NCBI GenBank assembly: GCA_937911845.1
Contig: CALDQF010000108.1
Coordinates: 1 to 5,650 of the forward strand
From: an uncultured Phycisphaera sp.
GTDB lineage: Bacteria; Planctomycetota; Phycisphaerae; Phycisphaerales; SM1A02
Reading direction: 5' to 3'
DNA length: 5,650 nucleotides
Shown here: positions 1 through 5,650 of the stretch, piece after piece
Numbering within the stretch: the first letter of the stretch is position 1
Layout of the letters: every line of letters begins with the position of its first letter
Notes under the pieces: model-generated
Database searches by the model: none
What the model was told of the DNA's origin: nothing
The model's input: only the letters and a program-made list of their open reading frames with translations
Translations under genes and position numbers: made by a program

Positions 1-653
1 TCCCATTCACGATGGGCCTCGGACAACACAACGGTGCCTTCGGTCGTGGGCCAAGTGCTGCTGGCGCGGGCAATATGGATGTCCGTCAAGCCATCACGAA
101 CGATGAAGACACCAACGGTGGTAAAAATGATGCCCAACGTGGCAGGAATCCAGTGACTTTTCGGGCCAACCTGGGTGGGTCCGCTGGGGCCACGCATCAA
201 CTCTGGATTCCGCAGGCGGCGACGGCCAGTCAGGATCATGCTGACGCCAACCCCCAAGGGGACCAAGCCGCCCAAGGGAAGAAACCGCTCCCAACCTCGG
301 CCGCCGGGTTCGATCACCGCGTCGGTGGGATCGTTGGGGTTCACGCGAACATTGATGGACCGATCAACGGGATACGCATTCACTCGCGATTGTGACCAAG
401 GCGCATCACCCGAACCAAATGAGACTCGGTCACCGGTGTAGGTCTCCCCGTCAATGTCGTAGCGGTAAGTCACCACCGGATCGACAAATCGATCGTTGTC
501 GCTGTCCACCCGAAAACCAAGTTCAGAAGACACCACTTGGGCGGGCACTTGGGGCCACGTTCGGGACGCTTCGAGCCGGAGGGCAAACCAACTGGTCCCC
601 ACCAAAAAGACCAAACCTCCCAGAATGAACACCCCGCCAAAGCCAGAGAACAA
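1..653 (-). CDS. DUF3592 domain membrane protein, 3' part beyond the window
   Basis: The frame is open from a stop at 657-659 to the left edge, giving about 217 residues. Counting from TTG 653-651, residues 5-25 are hydrophobic (FGGVFILGGLVFLVGTSWFA) and form a first membrane segment. An extracytoplasmic DUF3592 domain follows: W33-P34 near its start, Y63-R-Y65, the signature DGETYTGDRV at 68-77, then YPVDRSINVRVNPNDPTDAV (94-113) and EPGG. Two more hydrophobic stretches (about 124-141 and 169-185) precede a second domain start, TWPTTEGTVVLSE, cut by the window edge, so the protein probably has tandem DUF3592 domains. The family is widespread in bacteria and its function is unknown. The start is uncertain: TTG 651-653 keeps the first membrane segment, GTG 630-632 would shorten it, and an ATG at 697-699 lies in another frame. 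It diverges from the glucanase gene. Family call good, start poor. Confidence 0.75.
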   Translation of the reverse strand, partial: MFSGFGGVFILGGLVFLVGTSWFALRLEASRTWPQVPAQVVSSELGFRVDSDNDRFVDPVVTYRYDIDGETYTGDRVSFGSGDAPWSQSRVNAYPVDRSINVRVNPNDPTDAVIEPGGRGWERFLPLGGLVPLGVGVSMILTGRRRLRNPELMRGPSGPTQVGPKSHWIPATLGIIFTTVGVFIVRDGLTDIHIARASSTWPTTEGTVVLSEAHREW

Positions 654-727
654 ACATCAAGGTGAAATCGAGTTGTTTTCCGACTCTGGCTTGCTTCATT
701 GGCTCATGGTGGGAGAATAGAGCAGTC

Positions 728-2347
728 ATGTTGACTGCATTCTTGACCATGGCAGGTCCCCTGCCACCAATTCTTCCTGAGATCGGCGCGGAACGCCCGC
801 CATGGGTCTTTGATGCTGAAGATGAGTCACTGCTCGAAGCAGCTCAGTTTGGCGCCTTCCGTGCGTTGACTTCGGTCACCGCGTATGGAGGCATGGTTCG
901 AGATGCAACCAACAGTCCGGTCATCAGTATGGCCGGAGTTGGATTTCAACTGGCGGCACTGGCCCTCGCACCAGAACACGGATGGCTGACCGAACTTGAA
1001 GCCGAGACCAAAGCGCTCAACATCTTGCAAGAGATCCTCAGCGCCCCAGACATTGCCAAGCACGGCTTGTATTACCACTGGATCGATGCCACAACCGGGG
1101 TGCCCAGACCGGACTGGGATGGGGTTTCTACGGTGGACTCGGCATTGCTTTACGCCGGTGCGATTGTCGCGGGTTCTCGTTTTGGTGGGTATGTGGATGA
1201 TGCGGTTACCGAACTCCTGTTGGCAGCCGACTGGTCCAAGTTTGTTCTTACCGATGAAGTTTCAGGATTTCCCTCCGGATACATAAGTCTTGCGTGGGAA
1301 CCCGACAACCAAGCCCAACCCACTGGGTCCGGCGAGTTGATGACCTCCGCTTGGGTTGACGCCATGGACGAAGAACGCTTGACCGTGTTCTTAGCGCAAA
1401 CACAACTGGATCCCACGAAGAGCACCGATCCCAATCTTTGGTGGTCGCTTCGGCGTCCTATGGGCAACACACCAGCTGGTGAACGCGTGGTGTTCTCGCC
1501 GTACTCAGGGGCCTTCTTCCGCACCTTCTACGCGCAGTTGTTCATGGACACACCGCGTATGGGGCCGGACAACCCTTCGGAACGGGGGTTCCAAGCCCGA
1601 ACCGCCACTGATTTTTGGGAGAACAGTCGACGCCATGCCCAAATGCACCGGGACGTGGCGATCAACAATCCCAATGGATTGCCCACGCTTGGCGAGACGG
1701 GCTGGCCGCTCACGGCATCCCTGTCACCTTCCGGATATGCCGTTCCTGGAGTCTTCCCCATCACCCAGCCCATTCCCGGAGCCCAGCGACCCGAGGATGA
1801 ACCCAATCCCGGAGGCACCAGCCCGAACTATGGAGACGGCACGGTGGCGGTGTATGGAGCCGCAGGTGCCCTCATGTTCGATCAAAGGGCGATGGAAGTG
1901 CTGCGATACGCCCGGAACTTAAACTCCCCGCTGGTATGGAACGAACCTTCGGTGGGAGGCTTTGGGTATCGAGACGCTTGGAATGAAGGCAATGGTGGCT
2001 GGTCGGCAGCCCAGCACCTTTCCATCGACGACGGCGCACTGCTTGTGGCGATCGAAAATGCCCGAACCGGCCGGGTTTGGTCTCTGTTCCACGAGCATCC
2101 ATTTGTTCAAGTTGCTATGGATCGCATTGGCCTCACCCGATCCAGTTGCGTCTGGGGCGGATGTCCAGAGGATGTGGATCGCAACTGTGTGATCGGTTTC
2201 TCGGACCTCTTGGCCGTTTTATCGAGCTGGGGTTTTAATCCTGGAGACCCCGCAGATGTCAACCAAGACAATGCTGTGGAGTTTTCCGACTTGCTTGCCG
2301 TGCTCTCCGCCATTGGCCCTTGTCAAGCCGGCGAATTGCCCGAATAA
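728..2347 (+). CDS. Secreted glycoamylase-like (GH144-type) glucanase with C-terminal GC-type dockerin
   Basis: This 539-residue protein matches the Glycoamylase-like family (PF10091), whose studied members include bacterial endo-beta-1,2-glucanases (GH144). Residues from ATG 728: HGLYYHW 112-118, VSTVDSALLYAGA 133-145 (the family's 'STVDTALLLAG' signature), GWPLTAS 325-331, GDGTVAVYGAAGAL 369-382, GFGYRDAWN 411-419 and IENARTG 442-448, in family order with no break. Residues 479-532 form a dockerin-like module with two calcium-loop-like repeats, each followed by FSDLLAVLS and closing in GPC. Expected role: hydrolysis of an exported or environmental glucan outside the cytoplasm; the beta-1,2 linkage is inferred from the family only. 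Start: ATG 728 gives a short hydrophobic leader (LTAFLTMAGPLPPIL) lacking a positive n-region. The same frame opens at GTG 662, which would add 22 residues (561 in total). There is no good Shine-Dalgarno; GGGAG at 711-715 is 12 bases off. The next gene follows after 77 bases in the same direction. Confidence 0.85.
   Translation: MLTAFLTMAGPLPPILPEIGAERPPWVFDAEDESLLEAAQFGAFRALTSVTAYGGMVRDATNSPVISMAGVGFQLAALALAPEHGWLTELEAETKALNILQEILSAPDIAKHGLYYHWIDATTGVPRPDWDGVSTVDSALLYAGAIVAGSRFGGYVDDAVTELLLAADWSKFVLTDEVSGFPSGYISLAWEPDNQAQPTGSGELMTSAWVDAMDEERLTVFLAQTQLDPTKSTDPNLWWSLRRPMGNTPAGERVVFSPYSGAFFRTFYAQLFMDTPRMGPDNPSERGFQARTATDFWENSRRHAQMHRDVAINNPNGLPTLGETGWPLTASLSPSGYAVPGVFPITQPIPGAQRPEDEPNPGGTSPNYGDGTVAVYGAAGALMFDQRAMEVLRYARNLNSPLVWNEPSVGGFGYRDAWNEGNGGWSAAQHLSIDDGALLVAIENARTGRVWSLFHEHPFVQVAMDRIGLTRSSCVWGGCPEDVDRNCVIGFSDLLAVLSSWGFNPGDPADVNQDNAVEFSDLLAVLSAIGPCQAGELPE
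2162..2323 (+). other. GC-type dockerin-like module of the glucanase
   Basis: This is the protein segment from C479 to C532 of the 539-residue glucanase. Loop 1 has acidic or amide ligand-type residues D482, D484, N486 and D493; loop 2 has D510, N512, D514 and D521. Each loop is followed by a near-identical helix (SDLLAVLS). The duplicated D-x-D/N-x-D/N pattern is that of type I dockerins. C487 inside loop 1 is unusual compared with the two other copies in the window. Calcium binding is inferred from the pattern. Confidence 0.8.
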
Positions 2348-2424
2348 CCCCACCTCTCCGCAGTTCTGGTTTGGAACCGCAGCGTCTCGGCGTACCATGG
2401 TCCAATCGGAGTTGAAATCTGAAG

Positions 2425-3729
2425 ATGAAAATAATCACCCCCTTGCTTGCCTGTTCTGCCCTTACCTCAGTCCTCGCTGCGGAAGAGTTCTTGGTTGAAC
2501 GCTTCGACTACCCCGATGGGGCTTTGAATACCGGTGGGTGGTTTGACACGTCTTCGGTCCAAGTGATCGATGGCAGCGTCGTTCACAACGGCAATGGAGA
2601 TGGCTCTGGATATTCCAATGCGGCCAAGAAATCTATCCCTCTTCAGGATCTCGGAAGTAATCCTGTGTTTGTGATCTGCTGGGTTGAGCAATTGGTTGAT
2701 GAACCTAGCAATGGCTTCGCCAACATCAGTTTGGCACGAGGCGGGCAAATCAAATTAGAAGTTGGTACCAACTTCGCTTCCGAAGACACTTGGAATCTCA
2801 AAGGCTTCGGTGACGTATCAGGAGACTCCGGGGTAGATGCTTCGCAAGGTCAATTGGCCCGGTTGGTGGTTCGCGTTGATTTTGGCCTCTTTGCGGACAG
2901 CGCGGCCATGTGGGTCAATCCAACCAACTTGGCCAATCTCGGTCCGGCAGACGTCTCGATCACCGAGCCCAATGCAAATTACTCGTTTGACCGCATCATG
3001 ATTCGCTCCGGCAACAACGTAAGCAACCGGATTTTGGTGGACTCGATCTTTGTTGCTGACACCACCAGTGGTGCCCCCACCGTGGATACCCCAAACAACA
3101 CCTCGGCCTGCTGCCTGAGCGATGGCACCTGCGAAACTGGCGATGCCAAATTCTGTGCTGCCATAGGCGGCGAATCCCAAGGCGATTACAGCACCTGCGC
3201 CTTTGCCGCATGCGAAGCCTTCGGGGCCTGCTGCTTGGACAGCACGACCTGTGAGATCGAAACCCCAAGCGACTGCGTCACTTTGGGAGGAACGTACCGA
3301 GGCGATGGTGAATCCTGCGACACCACCAACTGTTCGCCCACCGGAGCGTGCTGCACCTCTGATGGCAACTGCTTCCCCGCCACGGATGCCAACTGCGAAT
3401 CAGGTGGCGGCACCTTCCAGGGATTTGGAGTGAACTGTGCGGACGTAATCTGCGTGGTGGACCTGGCGTGCTGCCTCGGAGAGACCTGCGCCCCACTTGA
3501 TCAAACCCTCTGCTTGGCCAGCGGTGGCGACTTCATTGGCGGAGAGTGCACCACTTCATCATGTGCAGCACCGTGTCCAACTGACCTTGATGGCAATGGC
3601 GAGACCGGCTTCACCGACATCGTGGCCCTGCTTTCAGCGTGGGGGACGCCTGACGGCGATGTGAACGGTGACGGCGCCACCGAGTTCCAAGACCTCATTG
3701 TCTTGCTCTCGGCCTTTGGCGACTGCTGA
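2425..3729 (+). CDS. Secreted cysteine-rich repeat protein with GC-type dockerin
   Basis: This 434-residue exported protein starts at ATG 2425 with a clear signal peptide (MKIITPLLACSALTSVLAA, cleavage likely before E20). Residues 20-212 open with VERFDYPDG, typical of secreted LamG/concanavalin-like or PEP-CTERM-type beta-sandwich proteins, and look beta-rich. I assign no enzyme activity because no catalytic motif is visible. Residues 228-380 hold four six-cysteine repeats at an exact 40-residue period. Residues 384-434 are a GC-type dockerin: loop 1 D387/D389/N391/D398 and loop 2 D412/N414/D416/D423, closing in GDC. Signal peptide, disulphide-rich repeats and dockerin together point to an extracellular or surface protein, perhaps adhesive or structural (inference). 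It lies 77 bases after the glucanase with no convincing terminator between, so co-transcription is possible. GAAG directly before the ATG is a weak ribosome-binding site. A hairpin terminator lies 32 bases past the stop. Confidence 0.8.
   Translation: MKIITPLLACSALTSVLAAEEFLVERFDYPDGALNTGGWFDTSSVQVIDGSVVHNGNGDGSGYSNAAKKSIPLQDLGSNPVFVICWVEQLVDEPSNGFANISLARGGQIKLEVGTNFASEDTWNLKGFGDVSGDSGVDASQGQLARLVVRVDFGLFADSAAMWVNPTNLANLGPADVSITEPNANYSFDRIMIRSGNNVSNRILVDSIFVADTTSGAPTVDTPNNTSACCLSDGTCETGDAKFCAAIGGESQGDYSTCAFAACEAFGACCLDSTTCEIETPSDCVTLGGTYRGDGESCDTTNCSPTGACCTSDGNCFPATDANCESGGGTFQGFGVNCADVICVVDLACCLGETCAPLDQTLCLASGGDFIGGECTTSSCAAPCPTDLDGNGETGFTDIVALLSAWGTPDGDVNGDGATEFQDLIVLLSAFGDC
3106..3564 (+). 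repeat. Four tandem six-cysteine repeats (40-residue period)
   Basis: Repeats begin with Ala-Cys-Cys at residues 228, 268, 308 and 348, exactly 40 residues (120 bases) apart. The first three share the spacing CC-x5-C-x7-C-x13-C-x4-C; the fourth is CC-x4-C-x7-C-x11-C-x4-C. Each has a GG pair with an aromatic residue shortly after (for example GGTYRGD, GGTFQGF). That makes 24 cysteines, all conserved in register, which suggests three disulphides per repeat. Similar cysteine-rich units occur in secreted planctomycete proteins; I know of no function. Confidence 0.85.
3574..3726 (+). other. GC-type dockerin-like module of the cysteine-rich protein
   Basis: Residues 384-434 begin CPTDLDGNGETGFTD, continue ALLSAWG, then GDVNGDGATEFQD and LLSAFGDC. 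Both loops keep the full D-x-D/N-x-D/N-G pattern, so this is the most canonical complete copy in the window. The final cysteine is the last residue of the protein, so the module is strictly C-terminal, as expected of an anchoring or sorting tag. Confidence 0.8.
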
Positions 3730-3761
3730 GCGGACGTCCTGAGCAATTCGAAGTCGAAGCG

Positions 3762-3786
3762 AAGCCACCCTAGCGGTGGCTTTCTT
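3762..3786 (+). terminator. Rho-independent terminator after the cysteine-rich protein gene
   Basis: AAGCCACC (3762-3769) pairs perfectly with GGTGGCTT (3775-3782) around the loop CTAGC. The stem is eight base pairs, followed by a short T-rich tail TCTT. It lies 32 bases past the stop at 3729. The tail is short, so termination may be partial. Confidence 0.65.
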
Positions 3787-3795
3787 CAGTATGGC

Positions 3796-4323
3796 CCCGG
3801 CGGCCACCGCAGCAAAGGGACCAGACGGCGCATCGCATTGGCCATAGCTGTTGTTGCCCCAACAGCGAACCTCCCCGTTGCCTCGCAACCCAAGTGAATT
3901 CCATCTCCCCGCAGCAATCTGCACAAAGTTCACACCCGGAGCATTGCATGGGCCATTGGTGTTCTCACCCCAACACGCAATGGTGCCATCGGGGTCGGGC
4001 GATGGAGTGGGTACCACCTCCGGCGATCCCAACAAACGCCCCGGACGGCGCATTGCCCCTCGTCGTTGTTGCCCGAACACACCACCGAGCCATCAAACTG
4101 ATGGCGAGAGAATGTTCCTTCCCTGCGGCCACCGCAGTGAACACTCCATCTGGCAAGCCCGGAGCTCCGTGGGGGTTGGATCGCCAACACACCAGAGGGC
4201 CAGTTTCTGACCAAGCGGAGCAGACGGGGCGATCAACAAGACAGGGGGGGAACAAGCATTGGCTTCAGTAGCCACAAAAGATAATGTCCAAAGAAGAGTT
4301 CCAACGCACCAGTGGAAACCCAC
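3796..4323 (-). pseudogene. Decayed RCC1-repeat (beta-propeller) secreted protein gene
   Basis: No single frame encodes this protein, but joined minus-strand segments spell a signal peptide and RCC1-type repeats. Segment A (about 4323-4200; possible GTG start at 4321-4323) has the leader CVGTLLWTLSFVATEANA before Cys. Segment B (4201-4100): LVCWRSNPHGAP, then GVFTAVAAGKEHSLAI. Segment C (4100-4050): FDGSVVCSGNNDEGQC. Segment D (4054-3998): NAPSGAFVGIAGGGTHSIA. Segment E (3996-3796): DPDGTIACWGENTNGPCNAP, then VQIAAGRWNSLGLRGNGEVRCWGNNSYGQC, then FAAVAAG. The repeating CWGxNxxGQC / VAAGxxHSLAL pattern is diagnostic of RCC1-like repeats common in secreted bacterial proteins. About four frameshifts (near 4200, 4098, 4052 and 3998) are needed. 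After VAAG at 3796 homology stops abruptly, so the 3' part is lost. Functional RCC1 proteins usually have about seven blades; about three remain. The alternative is a set of assembly indels, but the missing 3' end favours a real pseudogene. Confidence 0.75.
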
Positions 4324-4378
4324 ATCTGAGTCGCAAGCAAGAACCGAAGCCTGCACGGCCGCGGTTCAAAGTCAATGA

Positions 4379-4397
4379 ATTTAACTTTCGTTTAAAT
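4379..4397 (-). terminator. Weak AT-rich hairpin at the stop of the pilin-like gene
   Basis: On the minus strand ATTTAAAC and GTTAAAT pair around a GAAA tetraloop with one bulged A, starting at the last base of the TGA stop. The stem has a single G-C pair and no T run follows, so it would be a poor intrinsic terminator. It may instead be a 3'-end structure or chance. Confidence 0.25.
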
Positions 4398-5386
4398 CAA
4401 GGACAGATGGGCCATTGTCTGGCGATCTCTAGATTGGCAGGAAAGAAGGCTTTCCCGAGACCATGGGCCATTAGGGACCGAAAGTAATCAGTATCTTCAG
4501 GAATAGCATCACCTGGGACCCAGTTGTTGGTGTCGTCTTCCGGGCTCGAGGTGAACAATCGTGTCTTTAAGAGGCGCTTCACAGCACCGGGGTTTTGCCA
4601 CGTGTAATAGTCCACTCGGCCGTCCATGTAAGAGATATTGACTCCATCTGGGTTCCACAAAGCAGGCAGGTCAATCCAAACTCGGCTTAGAGGGTCAACG
4701 ATGTACCCTTTGTTGTTAAAGCTCACTTCGCTTCCACTCCAGCCGGAGGAACTGACGCCAATCCCTCCAAGTGTAAATCGCTGTTCTTCAGCCACAAACG
4801 CCATAGTGCACTGAGGGCTTGGCAGATTTGAAAGTCGCTCTGCAGGATTTCTTCGCTTATCTGCAGCGCCGGTCACAACACGCTCAAAGACATAAGAATC
4901 AGGGTACTTACCCAAGTACCCATTGAATGAGTAACTTCGGCCACGGGTGAACGGGTCCTGTGGAGAGACGTAAATATCGGGATTGTTGACATAAGGAAAA
5001 AGAACGCCCTCTTCAATAGCAAACGGCGACTCAACCAACAGTTCTTCGTCGTCGTCCGACGGAATGAAGTAATCGCCTAATCCATCGCCATCGAGGTCAA
5101 AGTTCTCCGGCTGAGCGTTCACCCAAGCATCACAGGTTTGGTTGCCCAACTCAGAACCAAAGTAATCCTGGCGCTGAGTGTTGCCACTCATGATCTGACC
5201 CTTACGGGTGTCGGCGTAGTTGATGGCCCCCAGAACCAACTGACGCTGATTGCTTTGGTCTTGCGTGCGGGCCGCTGTGCGACGCACATTGCTGACCGCT
5301 GGCAGCAAGATCGATGACAGCACGCCAATCACTGCAATGACAACAAGAAGTTCAATGATGGTGAAGGCACGAGTCATTCGAGACAT
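4397..5386 (-). CDS. Prepilin-type N-terminal cleavage/methylation protein (large pseudopilin-like)
   Basis: This 329-residue protein has a class III (type IV pilin) signal. MSRMTRA is the leader, F8 the expected first mature residue and E12 the conserved Glu+5 (FTIIELLVVIAVIGVLSSILLPAV). Residue -1 is Ala7 rather than the usual Gly. After the N-terminal helix it resembles planctomycete DUF1559-like pilin proteins. SYSFNGYLG is at 151-159, and NPDGVNISYMDGRV (245-258) matches the C-terminal H-x9-DG motif, with Asn245 in the His place and D255-G256 kept. DLDGDGLGD (97-105) is an acidic, calcium-loop-like stretch. A prepilin peptidase would process it, and it would assemble at the inner membrane or into a pseudopilus or surface fibre; the exact role is unknown. 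The frame extends 14 codons upstream to 5428, but GGAGAG (5396-5391) four bases before ATG 5386, and the compact leader, fix the start there. It stands alone: terminator upstream, pseudogene downstream. Confidence 0.85.
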   Translation of the reverse strand: MSRMTRAFTIIELLVVIAVIGVLSSILLPAVSNVRRTAARTQDQSNQRQLVLGAINYADTRKGQIMSGNTQRQDYFGSELGNQTCDAWVNAQPENFDLDGDGLGDYFIPSDDDEELLVESPFAIEEGVLFPYVNNPDIYVSPQDPFTRGRSYSFNGYLGKYPDSYVFERVVTGAADKRRNPAERLSNLPSPQCTMAFVAEEQRFTLGGIGVSSSGWSGSEVSFNNKGYIVDPLSRVWIDLPALWNPDGVNISYMDGRVDYYTWQNPGAVKRLLKTRLFTSSPEDDTNNWVPGDAIPEDTDYFRSLMAHGLGKAFFPANLEIARQWPICP

Positions 5387-5390
5387 GTGT

Positions 5391-5396
5391 CTCTCC
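5391..5396 (-). promoter_or_regulatory. Shine-Dalgarno site of the pilin-like gene
   Basis: GGAGAG on the minus strand ends four bases before ATG 5384-5386. It is the only strong ribosome-binding site in the window and decides the start over the upstream in-frame ATG at 5426-5428. Confidence 0.75.
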
Positions 5397-5403
5397 AAAG
5401 TTT

Positions 5404-5411
5404 GGGGGGGG
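5404..5411 (-). promoter_or_regulatory. C8 homopolymer in the leader of the pilin-like gene
   Basis: Eight consecutive C on the minus strand lie 7 bases upstream of the Shine-Dalgarno site. Such tracts slip easily during replication; here slippage would change leader length rather than the reading frame. A weak -10-like TAAGAT lies upstream (5440-5435, minus), without a convincing -35. A regulatory effect is inference only. Confidence 0.3.
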
Positions 5412-5470
5412 TGAAGTGAACAGTTCAACGAGCAATCTTAGTGAAAACCAAGGTGGTTCGAAAGAGTCTG

Positions 5471-5506
5471 AACAAAAAGCGGCGGACTGGTTACCCAGTC
5501 CGCCGC
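5471..5506 (-). terminator. Strong Rho-independent terminator of the right-edge gene
   Basis: GCGGCGGACTGG (5479-5490) and CCAGTCCGCCGC (5495-5506) form a perfect 12-base-pair stem with a four-base loop. On the minus strand it is followed by TTTTTGTT (5478-5471). The orientation fits the gene whose stop is at 5535-5537 and isolates the pilin-like gene from it. The plus-strand side has no T run. Confidence 0.85.
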
Positions 5507-5534
5507 CGAAGTGTTGAATTACGCCGAATAGGCG

Positions 5535-5650
5535 TTATGGGGTGTCATCACAGGGGCCCCAGTTGGACAGAACGGCCAACACGTCACCGAAGCCGACCGT
5601 GCCATCACCATCCACATCGGTGTCGGTGCCTTGCCAGTCAGAAAGAACGG
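5535..5650 (-). CDS. C-terminus of a third GC-type dockerin protein (5' part beyond the window)
   Basis: The minus-strand frame enters at the right edge and ends at TAA 5537-5535, giving the last 37 residues of a protein. It reads VLSDWQGTDT, then DVDGDGTVGFGD, VLAVLSNWGPC and the tail DDTP. This is the end of a first dockerin helix (VLSDWQG) followed by a complete second calcium-loop repeat and the closing GPC, matching the modules of the two plus-strand genes. Nothing upstream is visible, so the main domain and function are unknown; by analogy it should be exported. A strong terminator follows 28 bases after the stop. Confidence 0.8.
   Translation of the reverse strand, partial: VLSDWQGTDTDVDGDGTVGFGDVLAVLSNWGPCDDTP

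Noticed and set aside
12..395. Plus-strand open frame of 127 codons
   Set aside because: It is antisense to the DUF3592 gene; its translation is low-complexity Gly/Ala/Arg with no domain, while the minus frame matches a family along its length.
690..727. Possible promoter TTGCTT (691-696) and GAGAAT (713-718) before ATG 728
   Set aside because: Spacing of 16 is acceptable and would give a nearly leaderless message, but only 3/6 and 4/6 bases match the consensus, which is too weak to annotate.
1150..1524. Minus-strand open frame of 124 codons inside the glucanase
   Set aside because: It lies wholly within the PF10091 domain on the other strand, and no family resemblance is visible.
2348..2424. 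Gap between the glucanase and the cysteine-rich protein searched for a terminator or promoter
   Set aside because: Only a four-base-pair stem (GGTT-TGG-AACC) without a T run, and no convincing -35/-10 pair.
3634..4080. Minus-strand 148-codon open frame taken as an intact gene
   Set aside because: Only its middle (about 3996-3796) is RCC1-like. Its N-terminus is out of register with the preceding RCC1 segments and its C-terminus is antisense to the dockerin of the cysteine-rich protein, so it is one piece of a pseudogene.
3851..4271. Two overlapping plus-strand open frames (119 and 125 codons)
   Set aside because: They are antisense to the RCC1 remnant, rich in Pro/His/Arg, with no start signal or domain.
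5521..5535. Small palindrome ACGCC-GAATA-GGCGT at the end of the right-edge gene
   Set aside because: The stem is only five base pairs and overlaps the stop codon; the much stronger hairpin at 5479-5506 with a T run explains termination.

Overview
The window reads as chromosomal DNA of a planctomycete, most likely of the Phycisphaerae lineage. Three separate proteins end in the short two-loop dockerin-like module that closes in Gly-x-Cys (the 'GC-type dockerin' of planctomycete annotation). The accompanying genes also fit: a secreted protein with six-cysteine repeats, an RCC1-type repeat remnant, a DUF3592 membrane protein and a large pseudopilin-like protein. The species cannot be named from this sequence.

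Layout, left to right. (1) Positions 1-653, minus strand: the N-terminal part of a DUF3592 membrane protein that runs off the left edge; its start is unclear and may be frameshifted. (2) 728-2347, plus strand: a glycoamylase-like/GH144-type glucanase with a C-terminal GC-type dockerin. (3) 2425-3729, plus strand: a secreted protein with a beta-sandwich-like N-terminal half, four six-cysteine repeats of 40-residue period and a GC-type dockerin, followed by a hairpin terminator at 3762-3786. (4) 3796-4323, minus strand: a decayed RCC1-repeat gene, readable only by joining five frame segments. (5) 4397-5386, minus strand: a complete 329-residue protein with a type IV pilin/pseudopilin N-terminus, a good Shine-Dalgarno and a C8 run in its leader. 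(6) 5535-5650, minus strand: the C-terminus of a third dockerin protein entering from the right edge, followed by a strong minus-strand terminator at 5471-5506.

How the genes relate: genes 2 and 3 lie in the same direction 77 bases apart and may share a transcript. Genes 2 and 3, and very probably 6, make exported proteins that carry the same C-terminal module, so the shared theme is export and surface placement or sorting. Gene 5 could belong to a secretion or surface-fibre apparatus, but nothing ties it directly to the dockerin proteins. I see no tRNA, rRNA, CRISPR array, insertion sequence or defence cassette. The most interesting items are the tagged set of exported proteins, the regular six-cysteine array and the RCC1 pseudogene; none proves a new multi-gene system.
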